NCBI GenBank assembly: GCA_913060565.1
Contig: CAJXRU010000011.1
Location: 1-64,000, forward strand
Direction: 5' to 3'
Source of the DNA: an uncultured Gammaproteobacteria bacterium
Lineage (GTDB): Bacteria > Pseudomonadota > Gammaproteobacteria > Enterobacterales > Psychrobiaceae
Length of the DNA stretch: 64,000 bases
Position numbers and translations under genes: made by a program. Positions 1 to 10,030 of this stretch are shown one piece after another. Within the stretch, counting starts at the first letter, position 1; the number at the start of each line of letters is the position of its first letter. The notes beneath the pieces were generated by a model, which saw only the letters and a program-made list of their open reading frames with translations, had not been told where the DNA came from and did not search any database.

Positions 1-682
1 ATTGGTCACAGATACGCTAGAGCAGCTAGAATCTGCAACCGACATCGACGTCAATGTGTTATTCCTAGATGCAAGTAAACAGACGCTACTGAAACGCTAC
101 AGCGAAACGCGCCGAATCCACCCTCTTTCGATTGGCCAAGACAAGTTATCACTTAAACAAGCTATCGACTTAGAGAAAAACCTGCTGACACCTCTCGCAG
201 AGCAAGCTTGCCTCGTCATTGATAGCAGTGACTGCAACCTTTACGAGTTGAGTGAAAAGGTTCGATTTAAAGTTGAAGGAAAAGAGAAGCAAGAGTTAAT
301 CATTGTCTTTCAGTCTTTCGGTTTTAAATACGGCCTGCCACGTGATGTTGATTATGTATTTGACGTTCGTTTCCTTCCTAACCCACACTGGGAGCCGGAA
401 CTACGTCCATTAACTGGTCTTGACTTGCCGGTGCAAGAATATTTATCAAGTAATGCGATGGTTAATAAACTTGAATCGCAAATCACTGACTTCATTGGCA
501 CTTGGTTGCCAGAGCTAGAGCGAAATAACCGTAGCTACGTCACTATTGCCATTGGTTGTACTGGTGGTCAACACCGTAGTGTTTATTTGGCCCAAAAATT
601 AGCGAAAAACTTTTCAGAGCAACGCCATAATATTCAGATCCATCATCGTGAAATGGTTCGCAAAGGCACAATTAATAGCTGA
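1..682 (+). CDS. rapZ: RNase adapter protein RapZ, 5'-truncated by window edge
   Basis: RapZ binds the small RNA GlmZ and presents it to RNase E, so it controls glucosamine-6-phosphate synthase; it carries an N-terminal P-loop. Only the C-terminal part, about 226 residues of the usual ~285, is present, and the Walker A motif lies off the left edge. Recognition rests on the block [20 protein letters not shown], the following [15 protein letters not shown] and the C-terminal [10 protein letters not shown] motif. The open frame reaches the first base, so no start is claimed. In many gammaproteobacteria rapZ lies between ptsN and the NPr gene; here mgtE follows directly after 96 nt with no NPr gene. 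Confidence 0.95.
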   Translation, partial: LVTDTLEQLESATDIDVNVLFLDASKQTLLKRYSETRRIHPLSIGQDKLSLKQAIDLEKNLLTPLAEQACLVIDSSDCNLYELSEKVRFKVEGKEKQELIIVFQSFGFKYGLPRDVDYVFDVRFLPNPHWEPELRPLTGLDLPVQEYLSSNAMVNKLESQITDFIGTWLPELERNNRSYVTIAIGCTGGQHRSVYLAQKLAKNFSEQRHNIQIHHREMVRKGTINS

Positions 683-778
683 AAATAATTCAAACATCGG
701 TTAGTATTAAATACTATACAAATCAATTGATTTTGTAATAGTTTCAATTAACCAATCTTCAATAAAAGTACTGTCGTT

Positions 779-2140
779 ATGCCAGAAACAGTCATCGAAC
801 AAGATTTCTCGAACAAAAAGTTCGACGAGCTCCAAAATGCGCTAAATAGCGGCATGTTCGTGCACGTTCGGCAAATATTGATGGATATGCCAGCGTGTGA
901 TGTTGCGCTGCTGTTAGAATCTAGTCCCTATCGAAGCCGTCAAGTGCTCTGGCAGCTAGTTGATCATGACGATCAAGGCGATATCCTCGAAGAGTTATCC
1001 GAAGACGTTCAAAAAAGCATTGTTAAACAAATGCAGGCCCATCAAGTTGCAGCAGCAACAGAAGGGATGGACACGGATGACTTAACTGACGTTCTACGCA
1101 CCTTACCAGATAGTATTTATCGCCAAGTGCTAGCCGCAATGGACGCGCAAGATCGTAGCCGCGTTGAAGCAGCAATGGCATATGAAGAAGACAGTGCTGG
1201 TAGTATCATGAATACGGATACTGTCACCTTACGCCCTGACGTTAATCTTGATGTTGTTATGCGTTATTTACGTCTTAAAGGCGAGCTTCCTGAAGCAACT
1301 GACATGCTATATGTCGTGAACAAAGATGATAAGTTGTTGGGGGGCGTTACTTTATCAACGCTTATCACGACCAATCCAATCATGACTGTATCTCAAATCA
1401 TGGATCGCACCATCGAAGCGATTCCTGCTGCAATGGACGAAACCGAAGTTGCTCAACAATTTGAGCGCCATGACTGGTTATCTGCCCCTGTCATCGATAC
1501 TAGCGGCAAACTACTCGGTCGTATTACCATCGATGACGTTGTCGATATTATTCGTGAGGAAGCTGAACACTCCATGATGAGCATGGCAGGTTTAGATGAT
1601 GAAGAAGATACGTTTGCGCCTGTCATCAAGAGTACTCGTAAGCGTTCCTTGTGGCTCGGCATCAATTTATTAACAGCGTTAGCCGCTGTTGCGGTAAGTA
1701 ATTTATTTGAGCCTATTCTTGCTCAAATGGCTATTCTAGCCATTCTTAATACCCTAGTGCCCAGCATGGGCGGTATTGCAGGCAATCAAACTTTAACCCT
1801 GATTATCCGTGGTATGGCACTTGGACATGTCGGCGATCGCAATAAGCGTTGGTTGATCGGCAAAGAGCTAGCGATAGGCATGCTCAACGGCTTACTGTGG
1901 GCTTTAATCTTGTCTGTCGTTGTTGGCTTATGGCAACAGGATGTAAAACTTGGGTTGGTTATCGCTTTTGCAATGCTAGCTAATATGACGGCTGCTGGTT
2001 TATCCGGTGTCTTAATCCCTTTAACACTTAAACGTTTAAAGATTGATCCAGCATTAGCGGGTGGCGTTGTGTTAACCACTATTACTGATGTTGTCGGAAT
2101 ATTTGCCTTCCTAGGTACAGCAACCTTAGCTTATAGTTAA
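779..2140 (+). CDS. mgtE: Magnesium transporter MgtE
   Basis: Inner-membrane Mg2+ channel of the MgtE family, 453 residues, the normal length. Order: helical MgtE N domain (about 30-130), two CBS domains (about 135-260) that act as the cytosolic Mg2+ sensor, and a five-helix pore domain from about residue 287. The pore signature PSMGGIAGNQTL lies near residue 327. The ATG has only a weak ribosome binding site. No Mg2+ riboswitch was seen in the short leader. The stop codon shares the four bases TTAA with the stop of the convergent sulfurtransferase gene, so there is no room for a terminator. Confidence 0.95.
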   Translation: MPETVIEQDFSNKKFDELQNALNSGMFVHVRQILMDMPACDVALLLESSPYRSRQVLWQLVDHDDQGDILEELSEDVQKSIVKQMQAHQVAAATEGMDTDDLTDVLRTLPDSIYRQVLAAMDAQDRSRVEAAMAYEEDSAGSIMNTDTVTLRPDVNLDVVMRYLRLKGELPEATDMLYVVNKDDKLLGGVTLSTLITTNPIMTVSQIMDRTIEAIPAAMDETEVAQQFERHDWLSAPVIDTSGKLLGRITIDDVVDIIREEAEHSMMSMAGLDDEEDTFAPVIKSTRKRSLWLGINLLTALAAVAVSNLFEPILAQMAILAILNTLVPSMGGIAGNQTLTLIIRGMALGHVGDRNKRWLIGKELAIGMLNGLLWALILSVVVGLWQQDVKLGLVIAFAMLANMTAAGLSGVLIPLTLKRLKIDPALAGGVVLTTITDVVGIFAFLGTATLAYS

Positions 2141-2985
2141 AGTGATACGGGGAGTGACTCATCACTGCCCCACTGTGCCCACGAACCATCATATAATCGC
2201 AAATTATTAAATCCAGCAATATGTGCTGCGAGCAATAATATGCATGCCGTAATCCCCGAGCCGCAACTAAAGATCATGGGATGATCAACATCTTCAATAC
2301 CAAGCTCAGCGAATTCCTTTTTTAATGCCTGCACCGACTTAAAACGGCCACAATCAAGCACCTTAGCAAATGGTAAATTTAATGAGTTAGGAATATGCCC
2401 AGGCCGCACATTCGGTCGCGGTTCAAGCGACTGGCCATGAAAACGAACAGCCCCTCGAGCATCAATTACCGTGTAGTCACCATCTTTAAGATTTGCTGAA
2501 ACTAACGATTGATTAGCCAACCACTCATGTTGTAATTGAGCAATATAATGACTTTTTTCACCTAACGCTTGATAGCTAGCGACAACAGGCTGATTCTCTA
2601 GTTGCCATTTTGGTAACCCACCATCGAGTACGTAAACATTTTTATGCCCCATAACTTTGAACAACCACCATGCACGTGGTGCAGAGTACACTCCTTGATT
2701 ATCATAGATAACGACAACATCGTCATTAGTGATACCCAGTTCCATCATATAATCGCTAAACTGCTTAACAGATGGCATGGTATTAGATAATAAAGACGCA
2801 CTATCACTCAAAGCTGTTTCGATATTCAGCGGCAAGCTTTGAGGCAGGAAAATTGGTGATTCATAAACTATTGGCTCTTTACCAACAATTTTTTTCATAC
2901 TGGCATCAACTAACTTAATCTTGTCGTTAGCTAATTGAGTGGCTACCCAATCGCCGTTTACCAATGGTGAATTATTCAATGTCAT
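2137..2985 (-). CDS. sseA: 3-mercaptopyruvate/thiosulfate sulfurtransferase (tandem rhodanese)
   Basis: Two rhodanese domains in about 282 residues; the first is catalytically dead and the second carries the active-site loop CGSGITA (catalytic Cys near residue 242), the CG[S/T]G form typical of 3-mercaptopyruvate sulfurtransferases rather than thiosulfate-specific enzymes. It transfers sulfur from mercaptopyruvate to a thiol acceptor in the cytoplasm. The ATG at 2985 is chosen; a GTG six bases upstream is the alternative and neither has a clear ribosome binding site. It overlaps the end of the upstream histidine kinase gene by about 14 nt, so it is probably translationally coupled to it. Confidence 0.88.
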   Translation of the reverse strand: MTLNNSPLVNGDWVATQLANDKIKLVDASMKKIVGKEPIVYESPIFLPQSLPLNIETALSDSASLLSNTMPSVKQFSDYMMELGITNDDVVVIYDNQGVYSAPRAWWLFKVMGHKNVYVLDGGLPKWQLENQPVVASYQALGEKSHYIAQLQHEWLANQSLVSANLKDGDYTVIDARGAVRFHGQSLEPRPNVRPGHIPNSLNLPFAKVLDCGRFKSVQALKKEFAELGIEDVDHPMIFSCGSGITACILLLAAHIAGFNNLRLYDGSWAQWGSDESLPVSL

Positions 2986-5794
2986 CTTCACTTAATAACG
3001 CAATAAGTTGTTCCGTTAATGTTTTTGCTTTTAAGTGTTGTTGTTGCTTAATCGCTTTTTCAATATCAGCGCCAAGCGTTGCCAATTGTGAAAACTGGAA
3101 CACGGCGGCGGCACCGGAAAAACGATGAGCCGCTTTTGCTAACTCACTGTAATCGAAGGTTGATAATAATAACGCAAAGTTTTTTCGCTCAGATTTAAAG
3201 GACGCTTTAAAATCTTTTGAAATATCAGATGTATCGACTTGAGCCAATTGCTGTGTTTGCTCAGGCACAACTGTTTGACGTAGGTTACGCGCTAATACTT
3301 GTACAAAATAGTTACGAACAATAGGTTTACTGACGTAGTCATCAAAACCAAGACGGATGTAGTGTTCTATTTCATGATTCATTGCGTTTGCCGTCAAGGC
3401 TACAATCGGCACCTTAGCCCCCTGTTGACGTAACGCTTTAAAGGCTTCAATACCGTCCATTTCAGGCATCTGGATATCAAGTAGTACCAAGTCAGGCTTA
3501 CGTAAATTGTATTGTTTTATTGCTTGATAACCATTGGCAGCGGTGACGACATTAAGGCCGAGAACCCGTAATAACCGCTCGGTCAGTCGTCTATTATCAT
3601 CATGATCATCTGCCAATAAAACGAGGCCATTTAATGTCAGATTAGGGTCAAGTCGTTGAGTCACTGCTGGTAATTCTTGCTGAACATAACAAGGCTGCTC
3701 AGAGATTGGTAAGCTAAATATAAACTCACTACCAATATTTATCTCACTCGCGACATCGATATTGCCATTCATCATAATTGCTAATTGCTGCGATAAACAC
3801 AAACCAAGTCCAGAGCCACCAAAACGGCGGCTAATAGAACTATCTCCTTGCGTAAAACGATTAAAAATTTGCGCAAGCTGTTCTTCATTTAAGCCAATAC
3901 CAGTATCTATTACTTTAAATGACACACAATGGGTATCAGCACTAATGATCATGGTTACCCTGCCACGGTAAGTAAATTTAATGGCATTTGAGCATAAGTT
4001 AATAAGAATTTGCTTAAGGCGTAACTCATCAATCATCATTACGAAGGGACTTGATAATCGATTATCAACGACAAAGTCCAACCCTTTCTTTTGTGCTTGC
4101 TCTTGGAAAAAGCTACTGACTTTATCAATGACCTTATGAATATCGTGCTGCTTTAGCTCTAGTTCGAGTTTGTTTGCTTCGATTCGACTCAGATCAAGCA
4201 GATCATTGAGTAGGGTCAATAAATGAGTGCTATTGCTGTATATGATTTCAACTTCTTTATGAACAAATGCCGGCTCAACATCACCAGCAATAATCGCTTC
4301 AGCCTGCCCTATGACGGCAGTCAAAGGAGTGCGAAGTTCATGACTCATATTGGCTAAAAACTGATTCTTTGTGGCGTTAGCTTGCTGGACTTCTTCCATT
4401 AATAGCTCTAGCTCTTCCGTTCTTAGTTTTACTTTTTGAGATAAATTACGCTTGAGCTTCGCCTGTGATCGGCTTCGATAAAAGAAAAAACTGATAACAA
4501 TGAGTAAGATACTGCCAGATAACCATAATTGATAACGTTGCTGCGCCTGCTCAAACTCAAAGGTTTGAAGCTTTTCTTTTTGCATTAAATCGTTTACTTG
4601 AGCCATTAGACGGTCTGCGTTGGATTTAGCACGATATATTGTCATTTTTGCAGTCGCTTGCTCTCGCCCATTTTCATTATATTTAGCCAGCGAATTTCGT
4701 AATGTATTAACGGCATTATGCGTCTCCCCTTTTGACGCTAAAATGAGTGCATAGAGCGCACTGTTATGCATTTGTCTTTCAGGGTTTGTACTTTCAATGG
4801 CGAGTTGTTGGGATTTTTCAATAAATTTAACAGCGGATTCATGATTAGCGCGATAATAATTTACCTTAGCAAGCGCATAATAGGCGCCTGAAACAGCGTC
4901 AGTATTGTCAGTTTTCTCTCCGAGCGCTATCGATTCTTTTGCATGGCGCTCGCTCTTTTCGATCTTATTCAAATCCAAATAAACATTTGCAAGACTATTC
5001 GCAGCAAAAGCGACTTGAAATTCATTATCTTGCGCTTTCAAAGCGACATAGGCTCTATTAATGAATTCAAGCGCAGCCTCGAATTGACCAGCGCCTTGAA
5101 AAGAGCGCCCATACTCTAAATATGCGCGTGCTAGTCTTTCAGGTCGTTCCATCGTTTTTAGTTTTTTTATGACACTCGAAAAGATCGATATAGCGGTTTC
5201 GTACTGTTGTAAACGGTTGTAAAGAATAGCAATATTTTGTTGAACATCAATACTATCTAATGCACTTCCCACATTACTATATATTTCAGCCGCCTCTTCA
5301 AATTGCTTCACCGCTGACTCAAAATCATGCACAGCAGTCGTTGCCAAAGCCATATTATTTAGAACATGTGCTTGTTCAATCTTTTGATTAGTTTCTCGAA
5401 AATAGTCGAGTGAAAGTTGATAGTGCTGCATCGCATTTAATACATCATTTTTAAAAAAGTAGAGGATCCCTACAAATTTACTGGCACGTGCCTCTTGCTC
5501 ACGCAATCCATATTGCTGTGACAATGCTAATGCTCGATGCGCATTATTTAATGCTCTTTTAGGCTGAGAGTTCGAATTATGAAGTTTTGCTAACGTACTA
5601 TGTCCATGCACGTGTTCAATAGGCGTTAGGGTGACGTTCTCAATTATCTCCAGAGCTTGCTCAATAGCTTGTGCTTTATCGCTAGATTGTAGCAATGTAT
5701 TAAATCGCGTCTCATTTTCAGTGTTAGCAGATGCTAACGACGAAAAAAATCCCCCTAACACCGCTATAAAAATTAATTTAGCAAACCGTTCCAC
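2972..5794 (-). CDS. TPR-containing hybrid sensor histidine kinase with receiver and HPt domains
   Basis: A 940-residue phosphorelay protein. A signal-like N-terminus is followed by a periplasmic set of TPR repeats (about 30-390), one membrane helix near residues 430-450, a HisKA domain with phospho-acceptor His about 484 (MSHELRTPLTAV), a HATPase domain with N, G1 and G2 boxes (DTGIGL, GSGLGL), a receiver with phospho-Asp about 773 (LVLLDIQMPEMDG) and a C-terminal HPt domain with His about 889 (AAHRFSGAAAVF). It starts at GTG, preceded by AAGGGAA. It lies 34 nt after glpK and overlaps the sulfurtransferase gene. The output regulator is not in the window, and the TPR ligand is unknown. Confidence 0.9.
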   Translation of the reverse strand: MERFAKLIFIAVLGGFFSSLASANTENETRFNTLLQSSDKAQAIEQALEIIENVTLTPIEHVHGHSTLAKLHNSNSQPKRALNNAHRALALSQQYGLREQEARASKFVGILYFFKNDVLNAMQHYQLSLDYFRETNQKIEQAHVLNNMALATTAVHDFESAVKQFEEAAEIYSNVGSALDSIDVQQNIAILYNRLQQYETAISIFSSVIKKLKTMERPERLARAYLEYGRSFQGAGQFEAALEFINRAYVALKAQDNEFQVAFAANSLANVYLDLNKIEKSERHAKESIALGEKTDNTDAVSGAYYALAKVNYYRANHESAVKFIEKSQQLAIESTNPERQMHNSALYALILASKGETHNAVNTLRNSLAKYNENGREQATAKMTIYRAKSNADRLMAQVNDLMQKEKLQTFEFEQAQQRYQLWLSGSILLIVISFFFYRSRSQAKLKRNLSQKVKLRTEELELLMEEVQQANATKNQFLANMSHELRTPLTAVIGQAEAIIAGDVEPAFVHKEVEIIYSNSTHLLTLLNDLLDLSRIEANKLELELKQHDIHKVIDKVSSFFQEQAQKKGLDFVVDNRLSSPFVMMIDELRLKQILINLCSNAIKFTYRGRVTMIISADTHCVSFKVIDTGIGLNEEQLAQIFNRFTQGDSSISRRFGGSGLGLCLSQQLAIMMNGNIDVASEINIGSEFIFSLPISEQPCYVQQELPAVTQRLDPNLTLNGLVLLADDHDDNRRLTERLLRVLGLNVVTAANGYQAIKQYNLRKPDLVLLDIQMPEMDGIEAFKALRQQGAKVPIVALTANAMNHEIEHYIRLGFDDYVSKPIVRNYFVQVLARNLRQTVVPEQTQQLAQVDTSDISKDFKASFKSERKNFALLLSTFDYSELAKAAHRFSGAAAVFQFSQLATLGADIEKAIKQQQHLKAKTLTEQLIALLSEDDIE

Positions 5795-5828
5795 AATAAT
5801 TCCCTTTATTCATACTATTCGTTGCTGA

Positions 5829-7310
5829 TTACTGCGTTTTGACTCGTTCAACAGCGGTTAACCACTGTTGATACAAGCCATTTCGTTGCGTCGCTAACAT
5901 GGTTGGTGTAAATAGCTTATCTTGATGCCACAACTTAGATATTTGAGACAATGAATCAAAGATGCCAGCTTGAAGGCCTGCTAAATACGCGCAACCTAAC
6001 GCGGTTGTTTCCATAATACTACAGCGACTAATATTAGCCCCTAAAATGTCAGCAAGAAACTGCATTGTCCAATCATTCTGGCTCATCCCACCATCAATTT
6101 GCAGCGACGTAGGTCTGACACCATCCGACTCCATCGCTTTTTGCAAATCTTTAGTTTGGTAACAAACCGACTGTAAGCCCGCGCTCACAATCTCTTTGAT
6201 GCCTGAGTCTCGCGTTAAGCCAACAATGGCACCGCGTGCATTAGGATCCCAAAAGGGCGCCCCAAGACCTGTGAATGCAGGTACTAAAAATACACCATGA
6301 TCGATAGGCGTTTTTTCTGCAATGGCCTGAGTTTCACTGACGTCCTTAATGAATTCTAGACCATCTCGTAACCATTGCACGGTTGCCCCCGCCATAAAGA
6401 TACTGCCTTCCAGTGCGTAAGTTGTTCTGCCATTTAAACGATAAGCTACAGTTGATAACAAACGATTCGTCGATTGAATCGCTTTATCACCTGTATTGAG
6501 CATTAAAAAACAACCCGTACCGTAAGTGCTTTTCGCCATCCCCTTTTCAAAACACGTTTGTCCAAATAACGCCGCTTGTTGATCGCCAATCATCGCCGTA
6601 ATAGGGATCGCCTGCCCCAAAATAGCAGGATCTGTTACGCCAAAATCATCTGCACTGTCTTTTACTTCGGGTAAAATAGCTTTTGGAATGTTAAATAACG
6701 CGAGAAGTTCGTCATCCCAACATTGGTCATGAATATTAAACATTAGCGTACGCGAGGCATTAGTGGCATCAGTTGCGTGTTGGTGCCCTTGAGTAAGATG
6801 CCAGAGCAAGAAGGTGTCGATGGTGCCAAACGCCAGTTCACCGCGTTCAGCGCGTTTACGAGCCCCTTCTACGTGATCTAAAATCCATTGTAATTTACTC
6901 GCGCTAAAATAAGGATCAAGTAACAAACCTGTTTTAGCGGATACGGTCGTTTCATAACCTTGCTCAACTAATTCTCGGCATTTTTCACCTGTTCTTCGAT
7001 CTTGCCAAACAATCGCGTTATATATAGCTTCGCCAGTGTTTTTGTCCCATACCACCGTAGTTTCACGCTGATTAGTAATTCCAACACACCTGACATTACA
7101 AGCGTCGACTTGCGACTTTGCCATGACATCTTTTGCACATTGCACCACAGTCGTTAGAATATCGTTAGGCTTATGCTCTACCCAACCATCTTGAGGAAAG
7201 TGCTGTTCAAACTCAGTTTGCGATTTAGCAACAACCTTACCTTGGTCGTCAAACAGCACCGCGCGAGAACTCGTTGTTCCCTGATCGATTGAGAGGATAA
7301 AATTAGACAT
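5829..7310 (-). CDS. glpK: Glycerol kinase
   Basis: FGGY-family kinase of 493 residues that phosphorylates glycerol to sn-glycerol 3-phosphate. The N-terminus has the ATPase motif [13 protein letters not shown]; further blocks are [13 protein letters not shown], the substrate-loop region WQDRRT, and the C-terminal FGGY signatures around [20 protein letters not shown] and [18 protein letters not shown]. No glycerol facilitator or glycerol-3-phosphate dehydrogenase is beside it, which is unusual since glpF often is. It is the first gene of a same-strand run of glpK, histidine kinase and sulfurtransferase. The ribosome binding site at the ATG is weak. Confidence 0.96.
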   Translation of the reverse strand: MSNFILSIDQGTTSSRAVLFDDQGKVVAKSQTEFEQHFPQDGWVEHKPNDILTTVVQCAKDVMAKSQVDACNVRCVGITNQRETTVVWDKNTGEAIYNAIVWQDRRTGEKCRELVEQGYETTVSAKTGLLLDPYFSASKLQWILDHVEGARKRAERGELAFGTIDTFLLWHLTQGHQHATDATNASRTLMFNIHDQCWDDELLALFNIPKAILPEVKDSADDFGVTDPAILGQAIPITAMIGDQQAALFGQTCFEKGMAKSTYGTGCFLMLNTGDKAIQSTNRLLSTVAYRLNGRTTYALEGSIFMAGATVQWLRDGLEFIKDVSETQAIAEKTPIDHGVFLVPAFTGLGAPFWDPNARGAIVGLTRDSGIKEIVSAGLQSVCYQTKDLQKAMESDGVRPTSLQIDGGMSQNDWTMQFLADILGANISRCSIMETTALGCAYLAGLQAGIFDSLSQISKLWHQDKLFTPTMLATQRNGLYQQWLTAVERVKTQ

Positions 7311-7455
7311 ATCAGTGACATAGTAATTAATAAAAACTGCGTATTACTTTACCATGCATTCTTAATGTTGTCTGAGAATATCCGTATTAAAAATAAGCAA
7401 ATTGTAAATTTCTATGCGCTTATTTTAGAGCTTATCGTATGAACTAAGAAGTACT

Positions 7456-8052
7456 TCAATCAACCAATTCAATATCTAAACTTTCAAGCAGTCCGATGGA
7501 TTCAAAGCGACTAAACTTAGCATTTCTAATCTTATTATTATAGATATCAATAGTATAATTAGTGGCTCCAGAAAAGTCTGCACCACTAATATTTGTTTGC
7601 GAAAAAGTACTATGTGAAAAATCAGTATTCATGAAACACGCGGAGCTCAAATCCGCTTCCCCAAAATCAACATGAATTGCTTTGCAATTTTCAACGAGTA
7701 TTTCATTCAGCACCAACCCGTAAAAAGAACTGTCGTTTAATAAACATTCTTTGAATTTAATTGGCGCATTAAAGACAAGCCTTTGCCACGCAGCTCGTGT
7801 CCAGTCGACACCAATGATTTTTGAATCATTAAATGAAACGTCTGAGAAGCTACTATAATCAAGGTTCATTAAGCTGAGGTTACAATGATTAAATTCACAG
7901 TCGACAAAACGGCAATGTCGAAAGGTCGTCTCGTTAAAACTGCATCGATTAAAAGTACAGCCATCGAATTCGATGGCATTTAACTCCATATTCGAGCAAT
8001 CTATTCCCTCAAAAATTTCTGAAAAATACTCGCTCTTCTCATTTAGATTCAA
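7456..8052 (-). CDS. Pentapeptide-repeat protein (McbG/Qnr-like size and fold)
   Basis: A 198-residue right-handed quadrilateral beta-helix predicted from tandem A(D/N)Lxx-type pentads, for example CTFNRCSFNETTFRHCRFVD and ADLSSACFMNTDFSHSTFSQ. Size, a break in the repeats around GVDWTRAAWQRL and a short hydrophobic C-terminal tail resemble gyrase-protecting pentapeptide proteins such as McbG and Qnr; that role is inference only. The start is a TTG at 8052 because AGGAG lies eight bases upstream; the next Met is 21 residues in and would remove repeats. The promoter region is shared with the divergent DUF1761 gene. Confidence 0.8.
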   Translation of the reverse strand: MNLNEKSEYFSEIFEGIDCSNMELNAIEFDGCTFNRCSFNETTFRHCRFVDCEFNHCNLSLMNLDYSSFSDVSFNDSKIIGVDWTRAAWQRLVFNAPIKFKECLLNDSSFYGLVLNEILVENCKAIHVDFGEADLSSACFMNTDFSHSTFSQTNISGADFSGATNYTIDIYNNKIRNAKFSRFESIGLLESLDIELVD

Positions 8053-8055
8053 TAT

Positions 8056-8071
8056 TTCACTCCTAAGTGAA
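8056..8071. promoter_or_regulatory. Small inverted repeat over the RBS of the pentapeptide gene
   Basis: TTCACT and AGTGAA form a perfect 6-bp inverted repeat with a CCTA loop between the two divergent genes. On the minus strand the AGGAG ribosome binding site falls in the loop and one arm. It could be an operator or a translation-control hairpin; it is short enough to be chance. Confidence 0.3.
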
Positions 8072-8138
8072 CCGTTTAAGATCTATATGATATTATCAAG
8101 ATTGATACATGACTAAAAATAATAATAAGGAGGGGCTT

Positions 8139-8528
8139 ATGCCCGATATCAATATATTAGCAACGCTCGTTGCTGCAGTAAGTAGTTTTTTTCTCGGCGG
8201 ATTGTGGTATTCACCTGTACTCTTTGGCAAAACATGGATGGCAGAAACGGGTGTTAAAGGGGATGAGCAACACCCAGGAAAAGTTTTTGGTACTGCCTTT
8301 GTGTTTACGTTAATTTCCGCTTTTGTATTCGCTTGTCTATTAGGCCCTGCACCTGAACTGATGCAGTCAATCAAATTCGGGCTATTAGTTGGTATTGGTT
8401 TTGTCGCAGCCAGTTTTGGTATCAACTACCAATTTAGCAATAAAAGTTTTCACTTATTACTGATAGATGCTGGTTATCACTGTGGTCAATTTGTTATTTA
8501 CGCAGTAATTTTAGGATTGTGGCATTAA
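8139..8528 (+). CDS. DUF1761 domain membrane protein
   Basis: A 129-residue inner-membrane protein with four predicted helices. The first helix ends in FFLGGLWYSPVLFGKTWM, the hallmark of the DUF1761 family, whose function is unknown. The ATG at 8139 is preferred over the upstream in-frame ATG at 8109 because AAGGAGGGG sits three to five bases before it. The gene is followed at once by a strong bidirectional terminator and diverges from the pentapeptide gene. Confidence 0.85.
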   Translation: MPDINILATLVAAVSSFFLGGLWYSPVLFGKTWMAETGVKGDEQHPGKVFGTAFVFTLISAFVFACLLGPAPELMQSIKFGLLVGIGFVAASFGINYQFSNKSFHLLLIDAGYHCGQFVIYAVILGLWH

Positions 8529-8538
8529 CTAAAACTAA

Positions 8539-8565
8539 AAAGCCCTCACTTCAAATGAGGGCTTT
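8539..8565. terminator. Bidirectional intrinsic terminator
   Basis: Perfect 10-bp stem AAAGCCCTCA / TGAGGGCTTT with a 7-nt loop, A-rich before and T-rich within the stem end, placed between the convergent DUF1761 and trhO genes. It can serve both. Confidence 0.85.
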
Positions 8566-8593
8566 AAATGGCAATCAACACTAAAGATCTCTA

Positions 8594-9580
8594 TTAAGCG
8601 TTATTTTTCTCTTGTGCTGCTTTTTTAACAGCAACTTTTTGTTCACGGCGATCATTGATAATGTTTTTCACATCACCACCGATGTGGTTTTCACCGCGCT
8701 CTTCCGCTAACTGAATTTGACGCTCACGTTCTGCAAAACGAGCTCGTTGCTCATCAGTCACTTGGTCATGGCAGCGATGACAGCTTACGCCTTTGACGTA
8801 ATGTTCGCTTTTCATTTCTTCTTCCGTTAATGGGAAACGACACGCGAAACACTGATCATATTGACCTTGTTCTAAATCGTGATTTACGGCAACACGGCCA
8901 TCAAAGACGAAACACTCACCTTCCCACATTGATTCTTCTTTTGGTACATCTTCAAGATATTGCAGGATACCGCCTTCAAGGTGGTAGACTTCTTCAAAGC
9001 CTTGCTCTTTCATGTAAGCAGTTGATTTCTCACAGCGAATGCCACCAGTACAAAACATAGCGACTTTCTTATGCTTCGTATTGTCTAGGTTCTCTTTTAC
9101 ATACTGCGGAAATTCACGGAAGGTTTCGGTATTAGGATCCAGTGCGCCTTTAAAGGTACCGATTTCAACTTCATAGTCATTACGTGTATCAACAAGAACA
9201 ACATCAGGATCTGAAATCAATGCATTCCAATCTTGTGGTTTAACGTAAGTACCTACCACGTGATTAGGATCGATACCTTCAACGCCCATGGTTACAATCT
9301 CTTTCTTGAGTTTAACCTTGGTACGTTGAAATGGATTTTCATCGTTATAAGACACTTTATTTGAAATAGGATTTAAACGCTCATCGCTATGCAGGAAGTT
9401 AATTACCGCATCAATACCAGCTTCAGGGCCAGCGATAGTGCCATTGATGCCCTCTAACGCTAATAACAGCGTGCCGCGAACATCATTAGCTTCCATAGTA
9501 GCCAATAACGGCTCGCGAATAGCTTCAAAGTTTTCTAAGCGCACAAATTTGTACATGGCGCATACATGTATTTTTGACAT
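8594..9580 (-). CDS. trhO: tRNA uridine(34) hydroxylase TrhO (YceA, rhodanese family)
   Basis: TrhO makes 5-hydroxyuridine at tRNA position 34 using oxygen. The 328-residue length is normal. N-terminal acylphosphatase-like region (about 1-95), then a rhodanese domain with the loop [16 protein letters not shown] (catalytic Cys about 177), then a C-terminal Zn-binding region with [12 protein letters not shown] and CHRCHD. The start is the ATG before [11 protein letters not shown], with GGGAAAGAA upstream; an in-frame extension of 25 residues upstream has no family similarity. It ends at the shared terminator with DUF1761. Confidence 0.93.
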   Translation of the reverse strand: MSKIHVCAMYKFVRLENFEAIREPLLATMEANDVRGTLLLALEGINGTIAGPEAGIDAVINFLHSDERLNPISNKVSYNDENPFQRTKVKLKKEIVTMGVEGIDPNHVVGTYVKPQDWNALISDPDVVLVDTRNDYEVEIGTFKGALDPNTETFREFPQYVKENLDNTKHKKVAMFCTGGIRCEKSTAYMKEQGFEEVYHLEGGILQYLEDVPKEESMWEGECFVFDGRVAVNHDLEQGQYDQCFACRFPLTEEEMKSEHYVKGVSCHRCHDQVTDEQRARFAERERQIQLAEERGENHIGGDVKNIINDRREQKVAVKKAAQEKNNA

Positions 9581-9666
9581 ATTTTCTTTCCCATTGAACG
9601 AGCTGGATCGTAAATCCAGTGCTGTAGACATTCGTAATTCATTCACGAACAACATAATTATTACAA

Positions 9667-9704
9667 CTAACGGTTAAGGCTAATTGCCTTTAGTCCCGTT
9701 ATTA
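9667..9704. other. Weak stem-loop upstream of trhO
   Basis: The stretch contains TAAGGC / GCCTTTA around a TAATT loop, flanked by CTAACGG and CCGTTATTAG that can pair outside it. It lies about 90-125 nt upstream of the trhO start. No known regulatory RNA is recognised, and the outer stem has bulges. Confidence 0.25.
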
Positions 9705-9732
9705 GATGCCTTCAAGAATATTTATGTTAGGG

Positions 9733-9892
9733 AAAAAATCATGGATGATTTTTTAGATTTTTGCGCATGGATGCGCATAAAAATCGGCCCGTAAAGACAG
9801 AAATATTTTTGAAGATCAGCAGCTAATCTTCGGGTCGCCTTTCTTTTGGTTACTTTTCTTTGGCGAAGCAAAGAAAAGTAACTGGTGTGCAA
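9733..9892. repeat. Dispersed palindromic repeat, short copy (copy 1)
   Basis: Noncoding element of consecutive hairpins. First, AAAAAATCAT gg ATGATTTTTT (9733-9754). Second, arm 9756-9767 (GATTTTTGCGCA) and arm 9772-9785 (TGCGCATAAAAATC) with two extra bases in the 3' arm. Third, GAAGAT / ATCTTC (9811-9831). Last, GTTACTTTTCTTTG / CAAAGAAAAGTAAC (9849-9882), preceded by GGGTCGCCTTTCTTTTG and followed by TGGTGTGCAA. A second copy lies at 30466-30768. A 73-codon frame runs through it on the minus strand but is only a by-product of the repeat. The remaining bases between 9893 and the selO stop show nothing recognisable. Confidence 0.85.
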
Positions 9893-10030
9893 TAGAATCA
9901 TCAAACGTTTCATACTACCCGTCAAAAGCACACCAAAAATCAAACAGCGACATGACCTTCGAATTGCGGCGCGCAGTATAGCAAATCTAATTAGCCACAG
10001 ACAAACTTTAGGCTAAAATTGAGAACCAAC

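Noticed and set aside
1453-1665. Minus-strand open frames within mgtE, and similar frames opposite other genes
   Set aside because: They lie opposite well-recognised genes, have no ribosome binding sites and no recognisable domains.
7456-8052. Calling the pentapeptide protein Qnr
   Set aside because: Length and repeat break are similar, but Qnr-specific loops and C-terminal helix could not be confirmed by eye; pentapeptide proteins have many roles.
9722-9943. 73-codon open frame on the minus strand
   Set aside because: It lies wholly in the palindromic repeat; the long complementary arms give a low-complexity Lys/Arg-rich product with no ribosome binding site. The second copy of the repeat does not keep the frame.
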